Assembly (NCBI GenBank): GCA_024741835.1
Contig: JAENRP010000314.1
Span: 1-51,874 of the forward strand
DNA: 51,874 nucleotides
Source of the DNA: Diplocarpon mali
Taxonomy: Eukaryota; Ascomycota; Leotiomycetes; Helotiales; Drepanopezizaceae
Reading direction: 5' to 3'
Program-made: the position numbers and the translations under genes
Part shown: positions 45,591 through 51,874 of the stretch, piece by piece
Layout of the letters: the number at the start of each line of letters is the position of its first letter
Position numbering within the stretch: position 1 is the stretch's first letter
Notes under the pieces: model-generated
Databases searched by the model: none
Seen by the model: the letters and a program-made list of their open reading frames with translations, nothing else
What the model was told of the DNA's origin: nothing

Positions 45591-47292
45591 TCGGGGTTCA
45601 GTTGTAAGGGGCGCATTTATTATCTCTAGGTACTAAAGGTCTAGGGGTAGCGCTTAATTCCTTTTAAAGATAACTTAGGGCTTATTTATGACATACAGGT
45701 CCTATTTATTATAAGGTAGAGGAGGGCCGGTTAGAAGTTTTAGCCCAATACTCGTTTCGGTTAGAGCGTTATAGTAAGAGGCAGAGTTATCAATTCTCCT
45801 TATCTATAAACCATTCGGCCAAGTCTCTAGGGTAGTCGAACTTTCGATCGGAGAATTGCTTTAATAGGAACACTTTTACCTTATCCTAGAGCGCCTTATA
45901 TTAGTCGCTAGTCGACTTCCTTAGCTTAGAAGCTAATCTGCAGAAGTCGGCCTAAAAGGCTATAAAAGGGGTATTTCCCTATTTAAGCTTTATCCAATCG
46001 TCTTTAGCTATCTATTGCTCTATTTCTTTGCTAACTCTATAGGCCCTTTATAGGATTCGGAATAGCTGCGCAGCCGTCTCAATTTATCTAATAGATCCTT
46101 CTATAAGCCGATCTTAGATTAAGCTTTAGGTATCCCCTATTATCAAACTAGTAGCATATACTAAAGCGACCGATTTATTAAAGAACTTTATATAATTAAC
46201 CTTCATCTTCTACTATATATTAAAGATCTAGTCCTCAACCTTTATATCTCCTTTACCTAAGAAGGGGTTCGGATCCTTAATCTTTGCTAAGCGGACCCGG
46301 CGACTAGGTTTAAGGGTTCGACTCTGTCCTCCGAAATCAAGGGTATTGGAGTAGGGTTCCCTTTCGATAGGCTATTTAGGCTAAGCGGTAGGGGGATCTC
46401 TATAGGGATTTTCAAGGAGAGGTCGGCTTTATAAAGTAGGGGTAGCCAGCTGGCTAGCTGAGTTTATATATCGTTGCTCTTCTGCTAAGTTCTTTTAGTA
46501 TACGCTAGTTTCTTAAGTTATTCTAAGCTCTTCTTATAGCTATGCAATTATAGGTACAGTTGCTTCTTCTATTCTTTAGATATAATTATAAAAACTCTGA
46601 ACTATTGAATCTTATTATTTAATATATTAGTAGTAGTATTCCACCAGGCGTTCCTCTACTGCTAGTCAATCCTTATATATGGCAGATCTTTTGCCTGCCT
46701 TAATTTAGAACTCTAGTAATATAAAGAAGTCGTCTCTCTTAGCCTTTACATTAATATAAGAGATAGGTCGGATTAAGGCTTTTTATTTAAAGGAGGTTAA
46801 TATATCTTCTATATTATATAAGGTTCGTTTCAAAGAGGGGGCTAGTCGAGGCTCGCTAGTAGAGTCGGCCAGTATAGGAGATTCGTCGTCCGCAGGGTTT
46901 TAAAAGGTATCCTTTCTAATTAAGAGGTTGCTTAACTTAAGAGGTACTAGTATTATTATCTTAAGGTTAATTTTCCTAAAGTAAAAGGTCCTCTTATAAT
47001 ATTTTCGTCCTATTAAAGGCTATAGTTAGGAAATGCCTTAACTTACAAATTCTACAATTTCTTTTAAAGTCAGCCGAGAGCTACTGACTATCGATAGTTA
47101 TTCTAGCTGAGTCCACTAGCTCTTCTTTCAATTCTTGAGTTCAGGAAGGGACCGAACGTTAAGGCCATTCTTTAAGTTGCTTCTGCGTATCGTAGGAGTC
47201 GGTTAGAAGAAGGGTCTCTAAGGGGGTACTAGTCCTCTGCTAAGTATATTATATTACCTTATAAGGCCGAAGGGGGTATAAGCTTTAAATTA
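45591..47292 (-). pseudogene. Gag region and leader of Gypsy K
   Basis: The stretch between the 5' LTR and the zinc knuckle should hold gag. I could not fix the start codon: a minus-strand ATG near 47165 lies in a poor frame. Composition and RIP-type stops on the minus strand support decayed coding sequence over most of it. Confidence 0.5.
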
Positions 47293-47598
47293 TATAATAG
47301 CGAAAGCAAGGTATAAGTTAATAAAGTCACTAAGATTAAGGCTGCTAAATCGTATAGAATTCAAAGCTAAAGAGTGTATATAAAGTAGGAAGCCTTCCTT
47401 CTAATATGCTTTCCTTAGCCTACAACTCTTAGAAGTCGATTTCTACTAATAAGTCATATTCTGTTTACTAAAGGAAAGGTATAGTAAAGGTGCAGCGTAT
47501 CTATTGCACCAGTCTATTTCGCCTTTATTTGTACTACTATCTCCATTGCACCTACTCTGACAGTTCTGTTGCGACCATGATACAACTGTGCCGTGACA
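47293..47598 (-). repeat. 5' LTR of element K (right end)
   Basis: 306 bp. Its outer 100 bases are little affected by RIP. It ends ccgtgaca and is followed by gctag. Confidence 0.92.
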
Positions 47599-47603
47599 GC
47601 TAG

Positions 47604-48520
47604 TATAGGTTAAGCTCTAATTATCAACCTTTAAATACGCTTAAATAAATAGATAGACTAAGATTATTAATTAGATAATCAATATACAGCTGCGACCTTT
47701 TATTAACTACTTTTAAAACGATTAGGCCGACTTACTTTTAATTATAAATGCTATTAGCGCCGCTTGCCCAAACGAGTCAACTGGCCTCTCCCCTTTTATA
47801 ATCGATTATAGCTATAAACCTCGCTTGGATTTCGACTAGACCGCTTATACTATTAAGCACTCAAACGTTAAAGAGAAGCTAAATAAGAAAGAAGCGCAAG
47901 CATAGGCTAAAAGAATCGATAAAGCAGTCCAGTTTGCCTAAGAATCTATATTAGTAGCTTAAGAAAGATAATCTAAATAGGTAAATAAAAAGCAACGCTA
48001 ACCCAACTTCGGCCTAAGAGACCTAGTATATATTATAAAAAGGGCTTAGAAAACGGACTAACCCTTTAATAAACTCGACTTCCTTATCGTAGGTCTATTT
48101 AAAATCATTAGCCTAGTCTACTACTCTTATAAAGTAGACCTACCTCTATCCTATTATATATATAATATCTTTTATACTAATAGATTAAGGAAAGCTACTA
48201 ATAACCCTTTGCTTAAGCAAATCAACCTATTAATAGAACCTATTAATATTAATAGCTATTTAAAATAGGAAGTCGATTAAATCCTAGCGTCTAATATATA
48301 ATAGAAGCAACTCTATTATAAAGTCAGCTAAGTAAGATAGGATCCTAACGATTAATAGTACCTTATTAGCAACTTTAAGAACGCAGCTATACTATTTAAA
48401 GAATTTCACTTCAACTACCCTAATGCTTTTAGCCTCTTAGCGAGATTGCAAACCTAATTAAAAGTCGCTTTTAAAGATAAACTCGACTTAAACTACCTAT
48501 TAAATAATACCCTTAAGAAT
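47604..48520 (+). pseudogene. Gypsy K' integrase end and chromodomain
   Basis: Resumes the integrase after K. The tail has the conserved G-L-R-D-L-V-Y near 48010-48035, L-D-F-L-I-V-G-L-F-K-I near 48068-48100, Y-K-V-D-L-P and N-I-F-Y-T-N-R-L-R-K. A chromodomain-like segment follows at 48266-48430 (W-E-V-D-x-I-L-A-S, then K-V-S, then E-F-H-F). The same order is seen on the minus strand in K. Confidence 0.82.
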
Positions 48521-48824
48521 AAGGGATATTACTAAACGTGCTAGCAATAATACTAGATGCCCTTATAATAATCTAACTTTAATAGTAATTAAGAATAAAG
48601 CGCTAGACGCTAATGCACCTATTCAAAACGCATAATAAAGACTACCCTCCTTTTGAACTATTCTTATAATTCACTACCTATTCTATTTCTTTATTCTTAA
48701 TTCCACGCTAGTACTACTGCTTTAATTTATTCTCTTATAAATACCTCTCTTTCTACTACCTTCGCTTTCCTTTTACAAATTAATCAACTCGCTCTTTTAA
48801 CCTACCGCCTTGCTACTATATACT
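48521..48824 (+). other. Spacer between pol and the extra ORF of K'
   Basis: About 300 bp of AT-rich sequence, matching 41125-41430 on the minus strand of K. I see no frame and no clear signal. Confidence 0.5.
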
Positions 48825-50156
48825 ATATTATTAAATTAAACTACTCGATCAACTATTACTATAAGCAAACTAATAAATAACCCTTTTCCCTTTAACAATA
48901 AGACTACTACGCCTACTATCCCCCTGCCTAACTCCTTTAATACCTAAGACGATTCTATAATTAGAGTTAACGACGCTATAGCATTCCTAATAGAAGAAGA
49001 CCTTATATAAGCCGCCCTTGCCTAATAAGTGATAGATAACCAACTTATAACGCCTATTAAGGTAAAGCAAATAGATTTCTAATTACTATCTGCGAGTAAT
49101 ATAAATAGCGACTCTAATAACTCTAATAATAATAAAGACATTAAGCCTATTGCTTTACTATTACTAACCCTACTTTTAATAAATGATAAAGAGAACGAAC
49201 TTACTGCCTCGCTAACCTTAACCCTAATCCCCTTCCTATTTAAAAATAGCACTACCTTTAGTAAGAAGGTCTCTCTTAACTAGCTTTATAATAAATTAAA
49301 GAATAAGAATAATAAAGATAACCGACCTACGCCTATTAAGATAAAGAGGGATAGTATATTAATAAAAAGGAAGAATAGTATAATAATTCAAAAGTCGCAA
49401 CTTAGCAAATTAAGACTATTGAGGAATAACATTTAAAGATAGTTATACTAAAATATCTCTAATTAAGGTAAGATATAGGTTAACCTAAAGCCTATTAGAT
49501 TTAAAGTATTAGAATAGCGAATCTAAAAAACGGTAATAAAGGCTATTTAAAATAAAGAGCGCTTACCTACTAATATTAATAAGGTAGTCGCTAAGATTAA
49601 AGCTAAGAGAGAAACCTTTATATAAGGTAGTTATATAATATTTATTATACTATTTAAAGCAATTGAGTTTAACTACCTATATAATAATCTTAATAAATAA
49701 TCTCGCGAATTAAAGGCCCTGCGCGCTAAATTAAAAGAGGACAAATAGAAACTAAAGGCATTATAAGATAAGAATAATTAGCTATAAAGATAAGTCGCTA
49801 CTTATATAATTATATAAAAGAGAAAGGCTACCTCTGCTACTACTAGCACCCTCGCTAAGTATTAAAAGTCAAATTAGATAGATTAGCTAAAATAGATACG
49901 TGAAAACTAATAATAATATCGCGATTTAAAAGACTCTTATAATAGAAAGCTTATTAGTGCATTCGACAATCTTAATAAACTAGTTAAGACCGCCGTCGAA
50001 ACTATTTATACAAAAGGGGATCTAGCAAATGAAAAAATAAAGGGCTTTATTAATAGAGCCGAAAATAGGATTATATACGACTTTATCTAAGAGTTGGTGA
50101 AGATAAGGGCACCTCGCTTCTTAAGAGGGGGAGGTAATATTATAATTATATTATAA
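48825..50156 (+). pseudogene. Extra ORF downstream of pol in Gypsy K' (about 443 codons)
   Basis: Counterpart of 41120-39828. The start codon has decayed to ATA (48825). The phase holds to F-L-R-G-G-G-N-I-I over the purine tract (50118-50144) and on to TAA at 50154-50156 in the LTR. It is 11 codons longer than in K before the tract, mainly in the coiled-coil part (E-L-K-A-L-R-A-K-L-K-E-D-K). Two independently mutated copies with the same length, phase and end argue for a real protein-coding gene of the family. Confidence 0.72.
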
Positions 50157-50336
50157 AACTATTAAAGCACCTACAATAGAAACAGTAGTATAAATATAAC
50201 AAAACCGACTAATATGGTAGATACGCCGCCTCTTGGCTATACCTTTCCTTTAGTAGATAGAATATAACTTCTTAATAGAAATCGACCTTTCTAGGTCCTA
50301 GGCTAAAGAGGGCATATTAGGAGAAAGGTTTCCTAT
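50138..50336 (+). repeat. Partial 3' LTR of Gypsy K'
   Basis: Aligns with the minus strand of 39840-39640, in a shorter and more decayed form, and is cut by the F LTR. It is preceded by the purine tract aagagggggagg. Confidence 0.82.
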
Positions 50337-50531
50337 TATTGAGATGGGTGATACAGCCATCACTCTGATGTATTGTCATATGACCCTATTGCTTAGTTAG
50401 TAGGATATTGATATATATATAGCTATAAGGAAGAAAGGGGTAACCTTCCTTTCTTAACTCTTATTAATATATCGACTATCGACCTTTAGAAGCCTCCTTT
50501 ACCTACTGCGCCGACTCACTTAAGCTTAATA
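50337..50531 (+). repeat. 5' LTR of Copia F
   Basis: 195 bp. Little RIP in its first 70 bases (gagatgggtgatacagccat is identical to the A 5' LTR). Confidence 0.95.
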
Positions 50532-50935
50532 GGTTATAAGTCCCAGCTAGACCGATAATAGATTATTAACTTCCTTTAGAAAGCACTTGTACTATAACTA
50601 TTAATAGGAAGTTGAATAAGACTTATAGTAAGAGGCGAGCAATTGGCGAATAGGAGGTGTGATTCCTTATTCTGCCAACTTATATTGCAAGAGGTGTGAT
50701 TCCTTACTTTATAATCCCTTTGGTACTATAAGAGGTATGATTCCTTACTTTACTATGTTTTATAAGAGGTATGATTCCTTGCGTTATAGCTTAAAAACCC
50801 TTTTCGATAAGAGGACTTCCTCCTTATTTAATACTTTTATAATACCTACTATTTAATCATTTTAACTTTTCGATAGGAGGAGTGCCTTTAACTATTTAAT
50901 TTATTTGATTTTAATGTAATTCTATTCGAAACGGC

Positions 50936-51460
50936 ATTAGCTTCCGATTCTAATCGAAATACTAGACCTAGAGACCTTTAATTCTTTCGAAAGAACTGGC
51001 AATAATAGTTCGATGATTTAGAGCTTTACTTTAAGAGCAAAGGTATTAAAATGGCGATTTAAAAGACACTTATTAAATATATAAGAATAGCCCCTTATAC
51101 TCCTTCTACCGATTCGTCTACTTCTACTTTAATAGTTAATATAACTGCTAAGGATTTGCCAAATATATTAAATAAGCTTAGCTTAAAAGCTTTAGTAGAT
51201 AATAACCAAGAATCCTAAAGGCAGATTTTAAATATAAAAAAGGAGAAGGAGTATAGGCTGGCCTTAGCTAAATGTAAGCTTAAGATTAATAGAGGTTTAA
51301 GCGATAAAGACTAAGATTTTATTTAAGTTTATAATAATGCGAAGATAAGATAGGATACTTTAAAAGTAAAATACTCTTAAACAACTGCCTTTAATACTTA
51401 GTATCTACTATAGTAGATTACTTTATTTTAATATAAAAAAGATAAAGATAGTAAGGATAT
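50936..51460 (+). pseudogene. Gag fragment of Copia F
   Basis: Homologous to the first 175 codons of the A polyprotein (F-D-D-L-E-L-Y-F-K-S-K-G-I-K; E-K-E-Y-R-L-A-L-A-K). It lacks the start ATG and has added TAA/TAG stops. Truncated by the insertion at 51461. Confidence 0.85.
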
Positions 51461-51874
51461 TATAAAACAGAGGGGAGACAATACAAGAATAGGCCTAAGG
51501 GAAGACCCAAAAACAAGAGGAGGAAGCACTATAAGCGGGCTCTCTTAGATAAGATGTTAGGAATAAGTCCTAAGTATAAGGTATATTTAGTACTTATAGC
51601 GACGCGCGCTGTCTTTATATATAAAAGGTGGCCCTTTTATCCTCTTACTATCTTATGCCGATTATATAATATATATTATAAGACCTATCTATCTTAGGTC
51701 TTTATATATATCTTAAATAATAAAAGTAGTAGCCCTTACTACTATTAGTAAAGAATATAAAATAATATAGGTTAAGGCAATAGTATATCAATTACTAGCA
51801 AACCTTAAGTGCGAGAAAACTAATATATTAAAAGGCTTAAACTAGGACTATATTATTATTAAAGGTAAAAGGAA
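51461..51874 (-). mobile_element. Second element of Gypsy family C, left end only
   Basis: LTR 51461-51706 (246 bp), then 168 bp nearly identical to 15177-15345. By orientation this is the 3' end of a minus-strand element continuing beyond the window. It could supply the sequence hidden by the N gap of C. Confidence 0.9.

Larger units (their letters stand above)
39535..47598 (-). mobile_element. Complete Gypsy K, 8064 bp, inverted inside K' of the same family
   Basis: LTRs of 306 bp at 39535-39840 and 47293-47598, with TSD gctag at 39530-39534 and 47599-47603. LTR termini were TGT..ACA with a short inverted repeat (tgtgacggc / gccgtgaca). Minus-strand order: gag, zinc knuckle, protease, RT, RNase H, integrase, chromodomain, extra ORF, purine tract (a run of eight G), 3' LTR. 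It is better preserved than K'. Confidence 0.92.
38296..50336 (+). mobile_element. Chromovirus-type Gypsy K', 5' truncated, interrupted by K and F
   Basis: Pieces are 38296-39534 and 47604-50336. They give RNase H, integrase, chromodomain, an extra ORF and a partial 3' LTR in Ty3/Gypsy order. Element K of the same family is inserted in the opposite orientation with duplication gctag. The 3' LTR (from 50138) is cut at 50336 by Copia F. RT and gag are missing to the left, where a G-type LTR fragment takes over. Confidence 0.85.
50337..51460 (+). mobile_element. Copia F (A/B family), 5' part only
   Basis: 5' LTR 50337-50531 (195 bp), primer site from 50532, the same four-unit leader repeat as in A, then gag. 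The gag start codon has changed (tta instead of atg near 50936). gag aligns with 8547-9068 of A and is then cut by a C-family LTR at 51461. Confidence 0.92.

Overview
The window looks like an AT-rich, repeat-only block from a filamentous ascomycete (Pezizomycotina). I see no host gene, tRNA or rRNA. Everything recognisable is LTR retrotransposon, decayed in the way expected of repeat-induced point mutation (RIP): CA and TG are depleted, TA is everywhere, and old reading frames stay in phase for kilobases while being broken by TAA/TAG at positions where Gln or Trp codons would be expected. Copia primer sites that match the initiator tRNA-Met anticodon region, and chromodomain-bearing Gypsy integrases, also fit a fungal genome.

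Left half (1-35246): one Copia element (B, + strand, 5' end outside the window) has been interrupted three times. Element E (Copia, 776-6310, target duplication cctag) sits in its integrase. Element A (Copia of the same family as B, 7946-13935, duplication tagta) sits in its reverse transcriptase. Element C (a very large Ty3/Gypsy, minus strand, 14931-34487, duplication atag) sits in its RNase H. Element C is itself interrupted by G (Copia, minus strand, 24011-31607, duplication ctaat). B ends with its 3' LTR at 35052-35246.

Middle (35247-38295): the integrase tail, chromodomain and LTR of another Gypsy (L). Then comes about 1.9 kb that I cannot identify, with a degenerate minus-strand reading frame, and then a truncated G-type LTR.

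Right half (38296-51874): a chromovirus-type Gypsy (K', + strand) carries a second member of its own family (K, minus strand, 39535-47598, duplication gctag) inside its integrase. Its 3' LTR is cut by a Copia of the A/B family (F, from 50337), which is cut in turn by a second element of family C (from 51461).

Most interesting points: (1) a 23-bp imperfect palindrome (ACTC-N15-GAGT) recurs about 35 times in three unrelated element families. It is always 23 bp and nearly always in the same codon phase, and its copy number differs between sister elements. (2) Element C carries an extra 1171-codon frame downstream of pol, free of frameshifts. (3) The K family carries an extra frame of about 430 codons downstream of pol, conserved in both copies and running into the LTR. 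(4) Element G carries a GC-rich RGG/poly-Gln-type low-complexity region behind RNase H.
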